Positions 55,389 to 64,000 of a DNA stretch of 64,000 bases are shown one piece after another. Where the stretch lies: positions 248,001 through 312,000 of the forward strand of contig NZ_CAIJDP010000079.1 of NCBI RefSeq assembly GCF_903819435.1. The letters run 5' to 3'. The notes under the pieces were generated by a model, which was given only the letters and a program-made list of their open reading frames with translations, searched no databases and was not told the DNA's origin. The first letter of the stretch is position 1, and every line of letters begins with the position of its first letter. The translations under genes and the position numbers were made by a program. The DNA comes from Flavobacterium salmonis. GTDB lineage: Bacteria > Bacteroidota > Bacteroidia > Flavobacteriales > Flavobacteriaceae.

Positions 55389-56369
55389 ATGAAAACTACC
55401 ATTTTGATTTCAGCATTTTCGCTTCTTTTTATGGCTTGCGACAGCGAGAAAAAATCCGGAGAAACTTCCGTTTCCCTTAAAAGCAAATATACCGTTACAA
55501 ATTCAGGTCTTTATCCTGAAGGAATTGATTATGATTCCAAAAACCAAAAATTTTTATTGAGTTCCCTACAAAAAGGAGCCGTTTATGCAATGAATCCAAA
55601 AGGCGAAGTATCTGTTTTTGCTACAAGCAGTAAACTTGTTTTACCAACAGGTGTGTACACTGACGAAATTCGGAACCGACTGATAGTAGCCAATGCAGAT
55701 TTGGGAATTTCGCAAAAAAGTATCACAGGAAGCGCAGGAACTATAGCGACTGCCAGTATTTTTAATATTACCTCAGGTGAATTAATAAAAGAAGTTGATC
55801 TAAAGATTTTTACCCCAAATGCAGATTCCTGCCCGAATGATATTGCGGTTGATAGCAACGGAAACATTTATATTACCGATTCTTTCTCCCCGATTATTTA
55901 TAAACTTGATACTAATTACAATGCTTCCGTATTTAGAGAAAACACTTTATTTCAGCCAAAGCCAAATGAATTCGGTTTAAACGGAATTGTTTTTCACCTC
56001 GACGGCTATTTACTGGCAGTTAAAACAGATACTTCTCAATTGCTAAAAATATCGCTTACTGATCCTAAAAACATTACAGAAGTAACAGGAATAGCATTTA
56101 ACGCTCCTGACGGAATAGAATTAGACAAAAACAACAATTTAGTTATTGTAGAAAATGGTTTAGGATTAGGCAAAACGTATACTTTTAGCAGCACAGACAA
56201 TTGGTCTAGTGCATCTAAAATAAGCGAAACCAACATTGGAAAAGATGAATTCCCAACCACCGCTGCTTTGGCTTCTGACGGCAATGTTTATGTTATTAGC
56301 TCTAAATTAGGTAAATTATTATCCGGAGATAAGAGCCAGTCATCTTATACAATTCAAAGGGTAAATTAA
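55389..56369 (+). CDS. SMP-30/gluconolactonase-like lipoprotein
   Basis: A 326-residue lipoprotein with lipobox LLFMAC at residue 17. A six-bladed beta-propeller follows, with repeats such as YPEGIDYDSKNQKFLLSSL, PNDIAVDSNGNIYITDSFSP and APDGIELDKNNNLVIVENG, where acidic and Asn residues could bind a divalent metal. The family includes lactonases; the actual substrate is unknown. It follows the Crp/Fnr gene. Confidence 0.85.
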   Translation: MKTTILISAFSLLFMACDSEKKSGETSVSLKSKYTVTNSGLYPEGIDYDSKNQKFLLSSLQKGAVYAMNPKGEVSVFATSSKLVLPTGVYTDEIRNRLIVANADLGISQKSITGSAGTIATASIFNITSGELIKEVDLKIFTPNADSCPNDIAVDSNGNIYITDSFSPIIYKLDTNYNASVFRENTLFQPKPNEFGLNGIVFHLDGYLLAVKTDTSQLLKISLTDPKNITEVTGIAFNAPDGIELDKNNNLVIVENGLGLGKTYTFSSTDNWSSASKISETNIGKDEFPTTAALASDGNVYVISSKLGKLLSGDKSQSSYTIQRVN

Positions 56370-56376
56370 GTTTTTT

Positions 56377-56427
56377 TTTCAGGTTTCAAGTTTCACGTTT
56401 AGTAAACGCAAAACTTGAAACCTGAAA
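56377..56427. terminator. Bidirectional terminator with a 17-bp stem
   Basis: TTTCAGGTTTCAAGTTT (56377-56393) pairs perfectly with 56411-56427; poly-T precedes and ATTATTTTTT follows on the plus strand. It lies between the convergent SMP-30-like and GH2 genes and belongs to the CAGGTTTCA repeat family. Confidence 0.9.
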
Positions 56428-59250
56428 TTATTTTTTCATAACTAAAGTTCCTGTATTTAATCCATTGGCAGCAGCCGATAAAACTACTTCAGCAGCATTT
56501 TCGTCTTTTTGGATGATAATTTGAGCATATCCGTTAAAGAGTTTTCTTTTCCATGCCTCAGCCGTTGTAATCACCTGAATAATTCCAGGGTCTGCATTCA
56601 TAACATCCCAGTCTTTTATTTTTTGTAAAGGCGGTGCAATAATCTGAATGGTATTTATTCCCTGCATTAAAACATTGCTATTCAAAACATACTTTTGATC
56701 ATCTTCTGCACTGGCAGCAATTTTATTTCCGTTTACAAAAACAACTGCATCTGTGCCTATTTTTTTATAAAAGAAATTCACAGTATTTGATTTTTGATCG
56801 TTTCTTAATTCAAATTTACCGCGATACACATAAGCCGGAGCCTGATTTTTATAATCACGGTCTTTAAAGGCTTCTTTCCAGCTGTTATCATCAGACGATA
56901 TTGATTTTGAAGCATTTGTTGAGGGTAATTTTTTTTCTTCAAAATTCGTAATCGGAACAAGTTCAACTGCGTCAATGAATTGATCTCTTTCTAAAGAAGT
57001 CGGATTACCGTTTCCAACACCTAGAATCTTTCCTCCTTTTACTAAAAATGTAATTTCATGATTCGCTGTTGGTACATGCAATCCCTTTTTGTCTGTAGTT
57101 TCAACCGTCACAACTACTACATTTCCATTAGGCTGATTTTCTTTATCAGCAGAAAGCTTTATATTTTGAGGTGTTTCTGTAGTTTTTTGAACTTCCGAAA
57201 GTACTTTTTTGCCGTTTTTATATCCAATTGCTTCAAGAGTTCCGGATGCATATTTCACTTTCCATTCTAAATGGCTATTTTGCTCCATTTTCTTTTTACC
57301 AAGACTCTTTTTGTTCATAAAAAGTTCTACTTCATCACAGTTTGAATGTACCCAGACATCTATTTCCTTTCCTTCCATTCCACTCCAGTTCCAGTGTGGC
57401 ATAATATGTAAAACCAGTTCTTTCCCCCACCATGATTTCAGATAAAACACATTGTCTTTCGGGAAAGCGCAAACATCCATCATTCCAAAATAAGAGGTAA
57501 CCGACGGCCAGCCATAAGGTGTAGGTTCTCCACGATAATCAAAACCTGTCCAGATAAACATTCCGGCTAAATAAGGTCTCTCAGCATAAAACTTCCATCC
57601 TTCTTCAATACTGTAAAATGTCGGACGTGGTTTTTTGTCGTAAGCACTTTTATAATGTTTGGCTTCATCATCAAAATATATACCGCGCGTTGCAAACGTA
57701 GAGCCTTCCTCTGTACCCATTCCAGGCTGTTCTTTGAATTGATTTCGATGCGCATCTATATCTCCGTTACCCAAATAATTATAGCCCATAATTTCAACCA
57801 CTGACGATATTCCGCTTTTGAAACCACTGCTGATACCAACCGTAACAGGTCTTGTAGTGTCAATACTTTTTGTAAATCCCTGCATGACATTTGTAATACG
57901 TTCGCCAGCGATACCACCTTCAATATTCCACTCTTCATTTCCAACCGACCAGCAAAAAATACTTGGATGATTTCGGTCACGCTCTATCATTCGTTTTAAA
58001 TCATTGAGGTGATAATCGTTAATTCCCATCAAACGGGTTTCATCAATAACCAGCATTCCGAGTTTGTCACAGGCATCAACCAATTCTGGTGTAGGCGGAT
58101 GATGCGAGCAACGATAGGCATTAGAACCCATTTCTTTCAGCTTTTTGATTCGGAAATACTGCAACTCATCCGGCAAAGCTGTTCCAATTCCGGCATGATC
58201 CTGATGATTGTTCGTTCCTTTTAATTTTACCGGTTTTCCGTTAAGGAAGAATCCTTTCTCAGCATCAAACCGAATTGTGCGGATTCCGAAAGAAGTTTCA
58301 TAACGGTCAATTAATTTGCCCTCCTGCTTAATTTCAGTTATCAAGCGATATAAATTCGGATTTTCGATATCCCATGATAATGGATTATTGACTTGTAATT
58401 TCGAACTGTAATTGGACGTTTTATAAAAATCCGGAGCAATAACATTTTGGGAAATGTTTGCAATTTGTTTTCCTTCAGCATCTAAAATACTTTGGAGAAT
58501 TTCAATTTGACCTTTATAATTCCCTTTATTTTCAACAGAGACTTCAGCGGTAACTTCAGCATTGTTTTCTTTTATTTCGGAGGTTACATAAGTCCCATTT
58601 GCAATTACATGAATTGGATTTGTTTTCTTCAGATATACATGCCTGTAAATTCCGGCACCTTCATAAAACCAGCCTTCTTCCATAGAAGCATCAACACGCA
58701 CAACAATCGTATTTTCTCCGCCGTAATTTACATAAGCAGTAATATCGTATTCAAATCCATTATAGCCGCTTTCTTCAGTTCCGAGATAATATCCGTTAAA
58801 AAACACTTTTGAATTTCTAAAAACACCGTCGAATTTCAGCGAAATAATTTTTCCTTTATCTGTTTCCGGAATATTGATTTTTTTTCGGTACCAGCCAATA
58901 CTTTTTTCAGGAAAACCTTTTCCGGCTGTTTTAAATCCGTGGCTGAAACTGCCTTTTTCACTAAAAGCCTGCTCCACCGCCCAATCATGTGGAAGATCTA
59001 ATTTTCGCCACGCACGGTCATCAAAATTTTGCGCTGCAGGTCCGTCACCAAATCCGGTTTTAGTTAAATAGGAAAAATAGCCTGTTGCATGATTAAAATC
59101 TTTCTGGGTATCATATAAATGACCAAACGAAAAACGCCAGTCTTTATCAATTAAAATCAAATCTCTTTCAGTTTGTTTTTGTGCTGAAATACAAAAAGAT
59201 ATGGAAAATACTAAAAAGAGAAAAAATCGATTAATACCAATAGATTTCAT
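56428..59250 (-). CDS. Secreted beta-galactosidase-like enzyme, glycoside hydrolase family 2
   Basis: A 940-residue protein with a signal peptide (FFLFLVFSISFCISAQ). Order: sugar-binding sandwich (KLDLPHDWAVEQAFSEKGSF), immunoglobulin-like domain, TIM barrel with GTNNHQDHAGIGTALPDEL and the acid/base Glu in CWSVGNEEWNIEG (near 435). A later Glu in YSIEEGWKFYAERPYLAGMF or close to it should be the nucleophile, and DUF4982-like and further beta domains follow. It removes beta-linked galactose, galacturonate or similar sugars. It is the last of the co-directional hexuronate block. Confidence 0.92.
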   Translation of the reverse strand: MKSIGINRFFLFLVFSISFCISAQKQTERDLILIDKDWRFSFGHLYDTQKDFNHATGYFSYLTKTGFGDGPAAQNFDDRAWRKLDLPHDWAVEQAFSEKGSFSHGFKTAGKGFPEKSIGWYRKKINIPETDKGKIISLKFDGVFRNSKVFFNGYYLGTEESGYNGFEYDITAYVNYGGENTIVVRVDASMEEGWFYEGAGIYRHVYLKKTNPIHVIANGTYVTSEIKENNAEVTAEVSVENKGNYKGQIEILQSILDAEGKQIANISQNVIAPDFYKTSNYSSKLQVNNPLSWDIENPNLYRLITEIKQEGKLIDRYETSFGIRTIRFDAEKGFFLNGKPVKLKGTNNHQDHAGIGTALPDELQYFRIKKLKEMGSNAYRCSHHPPTPELVDACDKLGMLVIDETRLMGINDYHLNDLKRMIERDRNHPSIFCWSVGNEEWNIEGGIAGERITNVMQGFTKSIDTTRPVTVGISSGFKSGISSVVEIMGYNYLGNGDIDAHRNQFKEQPGMGTEEGSTFATRGIYFDDEAKHYKSAYDKKPRPTFYSIEEGWKFYAERPYLAGMFIWTGFDYRGEPTPYGWPSVTSYFGMMDVCAFPKDNVFYLKSWWGKELVLHIMPHWNWSGMEGKEIDVWVHSNCDEVELFMNKKSLGKKKMEQNSHLEWKVKYASGTLEAIGYKNGKKVLSEVQKTTETPQNIKLSADKENQPNGNVVVVTVETTDKKGLHVPTANHEITFLVKGGKILGVGNGNPTSLERDQFIDAVELVPITNFEEKKLPSTNASKSISSDDNSWKEAFKDRDYKNQAPAYVYRGKFELRNDQKSNTVNFFYKKIGTDAVVFVNGNKIAASAEDDQKYVLNSNVLMQGINTIQIIAPPLQKIKDWDVMNADPGIIQVITTAEAWKRKLFNGYAQIIIQKDENAAEVVLSAAANGLNTGTLVMKK

Positions 59251-59377
59251 AAATAATTCCGGTTAATTTGATAATTGTATAAAGTTTATAAATATACCCT
59301 TTTTGGACTACCGGAATCAATAGTATTTTATCAAAGTTTAATGAATTTTAATGATTAAACTTTGATAATTTTTAAGA

Positions 59378-59475
59378 AGCTAATCCCGCTATCCGTTACA
59401 ATCTTTTGTGGCGAACCACGCCACAAAAGGGTTTTCACTGCTATCGGGGCTAGGGCAATCGTTTTCATAAGAATG
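59378..59475 (+). repeat. Structured intergenic repeat, copy A
   Basis: A 10-bp perfect hairpin TTTTGTGGCG/CGCCACAAAA (59404-59413 and 59419-59428) is enclosed by CCCGCTATCCG on the left and TGCTATCGGGGCTAGGG on the right, which can pair in part. It is related to the diverged copy at 40014-40157. It may be a mobile REP-like element or a non-coding RNA. Confidence 0.65.
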
Positions 59476-59494
59476 TTATTGATACAGTTTCTCA

Positions 59495-59573
59495 TTTCGA
59501 CGGAGGAGAAATCACTGAAGGAGAGCAACGCACTGTTATCGAATTACTAATGTGATTTCTCCTTACGTCGAAA
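59495..59573. repeat. Imperfect inverted repeat
   Basis: TTTCGAC plus GGAGAAATCAC (59495-59515) pair with GTGATTTCTCC plus GTCGAAA (59552-59573) across a small internal loop. It resembles interspersed palindromes common in Bacteroidota genomes. Confidence 0.65.
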
Positions 59574-59622
59574 GACAATATTGCGCATCTTTCTACGGAT
59601 TAAAATCCGTTGGAAACGAAGA

Positions 59623-61230
59623 TTATTTCCTAACCAATGAAACATCATCAACCTGACAAGAAGCATTTGCAGTACCATCAGCCAGAAAACCAATCTCCAC
59701 TTTTCCGGCTTTAACAGGTATGTTTTTTATGATTATAGTTTTCCATGAAGCATTTTCTTCCTTTAGATTGTATGTTAGTCTTTTACCATTACTTAAAGCA
59801 TACATTTCTAAGTTTGTAAAACCTTTTGTATTCTTCACTTTGGCAGTAAGTGTGTACGATCCGTCTTCTAATTTCACATACGTTGAAGAAGTAATGGTTT
59901 GAAACGTTTTTCTTTTAAAATTAATCTTATCGCTAATGTTTAAGCTTTTTTCGCCTATGACAATTTTTCTGTCATTTTCAGTATTAAAATAATTGATTAC
60001 CGGAGAAGTTATTGTATCCAGTCCAATTTTATTTCCCTCAATAACCTCATTAGTCCATCCTGTTAATTCTATTTGCACGGGTTTAACAGGACTTGGAATA
60101 TGCCTGCGATCAGCTTCAAAACTGCCATTTTTAACGTAATCATTATCTTTAGCAACCTTCCACTCACCTGTTTTAGTATTAATATCCCAGGAGTTAAGTG
60201 AATTAAAATAAGGTGTTTTTCCATCAAAAGACATCGGACACCATTGATTATATCCTAAGCCATTGCCTGCAAAATCTGCCCATCGGTCTCCACAATACAC
60301 AATTGTTTCCTGTTTGCTTCCTTTTAAAGAAAAGAAAAAACCAGTTTGTGAAATATGGGCAAAATCTTCTGACGAACCATTTGTTACCAACATATCATTG
60401 ACCGGCAGATAGGGTCCTCTTATATCATTGGCAACTAAATAATATGCAAATGAAGCATCCCATCCATAAATATTGGAAGCATACATATAGTATTTGTTTT
60501 GGTATTTGAACATGCAATTTCCTTCACGACTTTCCCCTTTAAAAATCTGCGTACAGTCCAAAAGATTTACTTTTCCTTCTTTTACTCCAATTTCAGAAAC
60601 ATATATTTTGTTTCGTCCTTTACCGTAAGAATAAATTAAATAGGACTTTCCGGTATCTTCATCAGTAAATACGGTTTGATCACCAGTATTACTGGTTCCG
60701 ATCATTTTCTCCATATTTATTTTTTGATGCCAGGTAAATTGTCCTGTTGGAGAATCAGAAAGTGTAATCAATACCTCGCTTCCATGCTGAACAAACATGG
60801 CATATTTATTCAGCTCTTTCATATAAGCGACTCCTAAACGGCCAACCCAGGTTTTGCCTGCCTTATTTGCTTCTTCTTTAGTAACAACATCTCCTTCAAA
60901 AGTCCAATTCACTAAATCAACCGAACTATAACAGGTAACCGATTTAAAAGTAGCATTGGGTAAAGTAATATGTGGAGCATTTCTATAAATATTCGCTTCT
61001 TCATACTGAACACCGTACCAGTAATATTTTTGAATACCTGTTTTAGGATCTGCAAATTTAAAAATACCACCTCCCTGACTATTTAATGGCTGTCCGTCTT
61101 TTGTGTTCCAGAAAATATCATTTTTGATATTACCACTCTGTGCATTAACATTACTGATAATACTTGTACTAAAAATTGAAGCCAACATCAAAAACGATAT
61201 TATAGCAGTATGTGATTTTTTAACTTTCAT
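59623..61230 (-). CDS. Secreted glycoside hydrolase, GH43-like five-bladed propeller with C-terminal carbohydrate-binding domain
   Basis: A 535-residue protein with a signal peptide. Residues about 35-350 form a five-bladed beta-propeller of the GH43/GH117 type: LNSQGGGIFKFADPKTGIQK at the start, CYSSVDLVNWTFEGDV, GDQTVFTDEDTGKSYLIYS and SREGNCMFKYQNKYYMYAS. Acidic residues suited to inverting catalysis are present but cannot be assigned with certainty. Residues about 365-535 are a beta-sandwich of the carbohydrate-binding type. It most likely attacks arabino- or galacto-side chains of plant polymers. It is upstream of the GH2 gene on the same strand. Confidence 0.85.
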   Translation of the reverse strand: MKVKKSHTAIISFLMLASIFSTSIISNVNAQSGNIKNDIFWNTKDGQPLNSQGGGIFKFADPKTGIQKYYWYGVQYEEANIYRNAPHITLPNATFKSVTCYSSVDLVNWTFEGDVVTKEEANKAGKTWVGRLGVAYMKELNKYAMFVQHGSEVLITLSDSPTGQFTWHQKINMEKMIGTSNTGDQTVFTDEDTGKSYLIYSYGKGRNKIYVSEIGVKEGKVNLLDCTQIFKGESREGNCMFKYQNKYYMYASNIYGWDASFAYYLVANDIRGPYLPVNDMLVTNGSSEDFAHISQTGFFFSLKGSKQETIVYCGDRWADFAGNGLGYNQWCPMSFDGKTPYFNSLNSWDINTKTGEWKVAKDNDYVKNGSFEADRRHIPSPVKPVQIELTGWTNEVIEGNKIGLDTITSPVINYFNTENDRKIVIGEKSLNISDKINFKRKTFQTITSSTYVKLEDGSYTLTAKVKNTKGFTNLEMYALSNGKRLTYNLKEENASWKTIIIKNIPVKAGKVEIGFLADGTANASCQVDDVSLVRK

Positions 61231-61263
61231 GTTCCTAAATTTTTTAATGTATTAAATACAAAA

Positions 61264-61325
61264 AAGTCATATGAATTCATCTAAACCAGAGATTTTCCTA
61301 CTCTTTAAATGCACTCATATGACTT
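61264..61325 (-). terminator. Terminator-like hairpin before the GH43-like gene
   Basis: AAGTCATATGA (61264-61274) pairs perfectly with TCATATGACTT (61315-61325); an inner AGAG/CTCT stem is possible, and on the minus strand GACTTTTTTGT follows. It ends the lipoprotein gene or attenuates the GH43-like gene. Confidence 0.65.
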
Positions 61326-61390
61326 ATACTTCTTTGAAATTTATAATATTTCAGTCAATATTTTTCTGGACTACGATGTTACCAGCAATT

Positions 61391-61822
61391 TTAATATTCA
61401 TAAACATCTATTAATTTTATATTCCGTGGAATTTTCAATGAATCTAATTTCATTAGGAATTGCGAGTAGCTTAATTTTTTTAAAATTTGCTTTTTATCAG
61501 AATCAATTATCCAATAATCATATCGGTCTTTAGCAGAAGTTTTATTATCATAAATGTTGTCATAAGGTTTTTCATCTTCCGATTCAAGACGTTGAGCAAT
61601 AATATAATTTTCAAAAACATTCAATTTAACCACCTTCAAAGGAATTATTTCTTCATCGTCACTCCAACCTTCTTTAGGAGAAATACATATATCTTCAGAG
61701 GAAGCTCTATTGAGAGTATAATTATCTGTCAATGGTTTTTCAAAATCCTGAATTCCAGGCCCGCAACTTTGAATTAAAAATAGTAGAAATACTGACAGTA
61801 ATAAATAATTCGTTCTTATCAT
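61391..61822 (-). CDS. Hypothetical lipoprotein (143 residues)
   Basis: A signal peptide with lipobox LIQSC (Cys at residue 20) marks a lipoprotein. The soluble part is acidic (SEDICISPKEGWSDDEEIIP, then RLESEDEKPYDNIYDNK) and ends in a mixed alpha/beta piece. No known domain is seen. It lies between the uxuA and GH43-like genes on the same strand. Confidence 0.68.
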   Translation of the reverse strand: MIRTNYLLLSVFLLFLIQSCGPGIQDFEKPLTDNYTLNRASSEDICISPKEGWSDDEEIIPLKVVKLNVFENYIIAQRLESEDEKPYDNIYDNKTSAKDRYDYWIIDSDKKQILKKLSYSQFLMKLDSLKIPRNIKLIDVYEY

Positions 61823-61894
61823 ATTGGCTTTTTAATCAACCATTTATAAATTATTTTCGATAACTAACATAATCAAATACTTGCGAAATAAAAT

Positions 61895-63058
61895 TTACAG
61901 CGATCGAATAATCCCTTCTTCAAGCCCTCTCAATTCGGCTAAACCTCTTAATCTTCCAATCGCAGAATAACCCGGATTGTTTACTTTTCCTAGATCATCC
62001 AGCATTTGATGTCCGTGGTCAGGACGGAACGGAATTGAAACATTATGCTTTTTATGAATCAGCAATAATTCTTTCATTACAGCATACATATCTGTATTTC
62101 CGTCTAAATGATCGGCTTCAAAGAAATTTCCTTCTTCATCACTACGAACATTTCTCAGGTGAATAAAATAAATTTTATCATCTAGCTTTTTCACCATTTC
62201 CGGTAAGTCATTCGTTTCCTTAGCTCCTAAAGAACCAGTGCAAAAACAAATTCCGTTTGATTTATAAGGAGCATTTGAAAGAATAAAATCATAGTCTTCC
62301 ATTGAGTTAACAATACGAGGCAAACCTAAAATATCAAATGGAGGATCATCAGGATGAATGGCCAATTGTACTCCGCACTCATCAGCAACAGGACAAATTT
62401 CGTTTAGAAAATAACTCAAATTGCTTCTTAATGCATCTCTGTCAATATTGTCATAAGCTTTCAGAGCATTACGCATCCATTCAACCGTAATCTTTTTTTC
62501 GCCAGGAATCCCGAACATTACCGTATCTGCTATTTCTTGTAATCGTTGCTCTGTAATCGTTGCAAAACGTTCCTTAGCTTTGGTTACAATATTTTCAGGA
62601 AAACTATTTTCTGCATTTTCTCTCTTTAATATATAAATATCAAAAATAGCCAGATCTACCCAGTTAAAATACAAAGCTTCAGAACCATCAGGCATTACGT
62701 AATCCAGCTGTGTTCTTGTCCAGTCATTAACCGGCATGAAATTATAGGTAATAATTTTAATGCCACAAGCTGCCACGTTACGGATGCTTTGTTTGTATTT
62801 GTCTATATATTCCTGAAAATTTCCACTTCTTGTTTTAATACTTTCGTGAACGGTAATACTTTCTACAACATCCCATGTCAGGCCGTATGCTTCAACTTCA
62901 GCCTTTCTTTTATTGATTTCATCAACTGTCCAAACATCTCCGTGAGGAATTTGGTGCAGGGCTGTTACAATTCCGGTAGCACCGGTTTGTTTTATATGCT
63001 GTAAACTTACCGGGTCATTTGGTCCGAACCATCTCCAGGTTTGTATCATTCTGTTCAT
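61895..63058 (-). CDS. uxuA: Mannonate dehydratase
   Basis: A 387-residue protein of UxuA length. Motifs include MIQTWRWFGPNDPVSLQHIKQ and GIVTALHQIPHGDVW at the N-terminus, YNFMPVNDWTRT, IHPDDPPFDILGLPRIV, GICFCTGSLGAK and FRPDHGHQML. It converts D-mannonate to 2-keto-3-deoxygluconate in glucuronate breakdown, using a metal held by His and Cys residues. It follows the SDR gene by 18 bases, which would supply mannonate from fructuronate. Confidence 0.95.
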   Translation of the reverse strand: MNRMIQTWRWFGPNDPVSLQHIKQTGATGIVTALHQIPHGDVWTVDEINKRKAEVEAYGLTWDVVESITVHESIKTRSGNFQEYIDKYKQSIRNVAACGIKIITYNFMPVNDWTRTQLDYVMPDGSEALYFNWVDLAIFDIYILKRENAENSFPENIVTKAKERFATITEQRLQEIADTVMFGIPGEKKITVEWMRNALKAYDNIDRDALRSNLSYFLNEICPVADECGVQLAIHPDDPPFDILGLPRIVNSMEDYDFILSNAPYKSNGICFCTGSLGAKETNDLPEMVKKLDDKIYFIHLRNVRSDEEGNFFEADHLDGNTDMYAVMKELLLIHKKHNVSIPFRPDHGHQMLDDLGKVNNPGYSAIGRLRGLAELRGLEEGIIRSL

Positions 63059-63076
63059 ACTTTTCTTTTCTTAAAA

Positions 63077-63895
63077 TTATACACCACTAAAGATGGTAAA
63101 ACCACCATCTATTGTCACTTTTGAGCCTGTTGCAAATTTTGATGCATCGCTTAGTAACCAAACCAAAGCTCCAATTAATTCGTCAGGATTTCCAAAACGT
63201 TTATAAGGTGTATTTGCAATGATTAAATTTCCTCTTTCAGTTAGACTTCCATCAGGATTAGTCAATAATGTACGGTTTTGTTCTGTTAGGAAAAATCCCG
63301 GAACAATAGAGTTCATTCTGATTTTATCGCCATATCTTTTTGCCAGTTCAACAGAAAACCATTTAGTATAAGAATCTATTGCAGATTTTGCCAGACTGTA
63401 TCCTAACACTTTTGTTATGGCCTGTTCTGTAGCAACAGATGAAATATTTACGATGCTTCCAATGCTCTCGTTATTTTTGATAACCTCACCAAAAATTTGT
63501 GTTGGCAAAAGTGTTCCGAATAAATTCAGGGTCATCACTTTTTGCAAAGCATCCATATTTAATTTAAAAATATCCTGATCTGACTGAATTACAGCATCCG
63601 GCATATTTCCTCCGGCAGCATTTACCAAACCGTCAATTTTTCCGTATTTTGAAAGAACCAAATCACGTGCTTTTATCAGATCACTTTCAATAGTTACATC
63701 TGCAATTAAAGCGATTGCTTCTCCACCGTTTTTTATAATTAAATCAGCTCTTTCATTAGCTACTTTTTCGTTTCTTCCTAAAACACCTACGATTCCGCCT
63801 GCAGCAGCAATTCCGTTGATAAAAGCTTCACCTAATATTCCAGTTGCACCGGTAACAATTATTACTTTTCCGTTTAATTCAAAATCTGTTTTCAA
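63077..63895 (-). CDS. SDR-family oxidoreductase, probable D-mannonate oxidoreductase (fructuronate reductase)
   Basis: A 272-residue short-chain dehydrogenase. The cofactor motif is TGATGILG, NAAGG follows, and the active site has Ser in IVNISSVATEQ and YSLAK with Tyr and Lys. The start appears to be TTG: an in-frame stop occurs five codons upstream and there is no early ATG. Its place directly before uxuA (18 bases) suggests reduction of D-fructuronate to D-mannonate. A 2-keto-gluconate or related role is possible. Confidence 0.88.
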   Translation of the reverse strand: MKTDFELNGKVIIVTGATGILGEAFINGIAAAGGIVGVLGRNEKVANERADLIIKNGGEAIALIADVTIESDLIKARDLVLSKYGKIDGLVNAAGGNMPDAVIQSDQDIFKLNMDALQKVMTLNLFGTLLPTQIFGEVIKNNESIGSIVNISSVATEQAITKVLGYSLAKSAIDSYTKWFSVELAKRYGDKIRMNSIVPGFFLTEQNRTLLTNPDGSLTERGNLIIANTPYKRFGNPDELIGALVWLLSDASKFATGSKVTIDGGFTIFSGV

Positions 63896-63916
63896 TTTTT
63901 TTGTCTTTTAGTTTTT

Positions 63917-64000
63917 TTAATCCAGCAAAAATACAATTAATCCTCTTGCGCCGTGTGCGCCCAAGACTAAAGATTGTTCGATATCGGCTGTTTTTGAAGG
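63917..64000 (-). CDS. LUD-domain (LutC-like) protein, C-terminal end only
   Basis: Only the last 27 codons are inside the window. They read PSKTADIEQSLVLGAHGARG then LIVFLLD and a stop. The PSxTADIEQ(S/T)LVLG(A/V)HG end is typical of LutC/YkgG-type LUD proteins, which act in L-lactate oxidation with LutA and LutB. The stop lies 21 bases before the SDR start. The rest of the gene is outside the window. Confidence 0.78.
   Translation of the reverse strand, partial: PSKTADIEQSLVLGAHGARGLIVFLLD

Larger units (their letters stand above)
59251..59622. other. Intergenic region with three structured repeats
   Basis: No gene in these 372 bases. They contain the structured element copy A (59378-59475), an inverted repeat (59495-59573) and a short ACGGATT/AATCCGT hairpin near 59594-59609, all placed between the GH2 and GH43-like genes. 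Confidence 0.65.

Noticed and set aside
1..64000. tRNA, rRNA, CRISPR, transposase or prophage genes
   Set aside because: None of their signatures was seen on reading either strand; very divergent or small elements could have been missed.

Overview
The window looks like the chromosome of a Flavobacterium-like member of the Bacteroidota. The DNA is AT-rich. It carries a SusC-type TonB receptor, a NagB/PIG-L fusion of the Bacteroidota kind, secreted glycoside hydrolases, LytTR regulators and several matches to the TAnnTTTG -7 promoter element. No rRNA, tRNA, CRISPR array, transposase or phage gene was seen.

Layout. 1-6736: an amino-sugar block on the minus strand (GH89 alpha-N-acetylglucosaminidase, NagB-PIG-L fusion, SusC receptor cut by the window edge). 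7169-10311: a small hypothetical gene, a TPR lipoprotein-like or secreted protein and a GT39-type membrane glycosyltransferase. 10321-29538: a RiPP gene cluster of the nitrile-hydratase-leader-peptide (NHLP) type. 29969-35295: remains of a xylan/hemicellulose locus with one intact GH35 enzyme between two pseudogenes. 35716-39869: DinB-like, SpoIIAA-like, MscS-type and His-rich proteins. 40287-48391: an RND efflux operon facing a LytS/LytTR two-component pair. 48450-56369: two thioredoxin-fold proteins, a GH1 beta-glucosidase, a zinc alcohol dehydrogenase, a cupin, AraC and Crp/Fnr regulators and an SMP-30-like lipoprotein. 56428-64000: GH2, GH43-like, uxuA and a mannonate-oxidoreductase-like SDR, that is, hexuronate and plant polysaccharide use, then the end of a LUD-domain gene.

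The most interesting part is the RiPP cluster. Eight precursor genes share an NHLP leader ending in GG, followed by very different, mostly proline-rich or glycine-rich hydrophobic cores that almost lack cysteine. The only core-modifying enzyme visible is a 511-residue LanM-type protein that keeps the kinase and elimination residues of the dehydratase domain but has no LanC cyclase domain. Export would run through a C39-peptidase ABC transporter, a second NHLM-type ABC protein, an HlyD-type adaptor and a TolC-type outer membrane protein in one operon, which also holds a cyclic-nucleotide-binding-fold protein and a HExxH metalloprotease. A TPR/adenylate cyclase sits among the precursors, so the cluster may be tied to cAMP. 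An AraC protein with a degenerate histidine-kinase remnant and a LuxR protein flank a long intergenic region. I infer a system that makes dehydrated but non-lanthionine peptides; this is not proven by sequence alone.

A second notable observation is a decayed gene at 33703-35295 in which the front half of a GH67 alpha-glucuronidase is joined in frame to the back half of a GH10 xylanase, with several frameshifts. This suggests a deletion between neighbouring genes in a xylan locus that is being lost.
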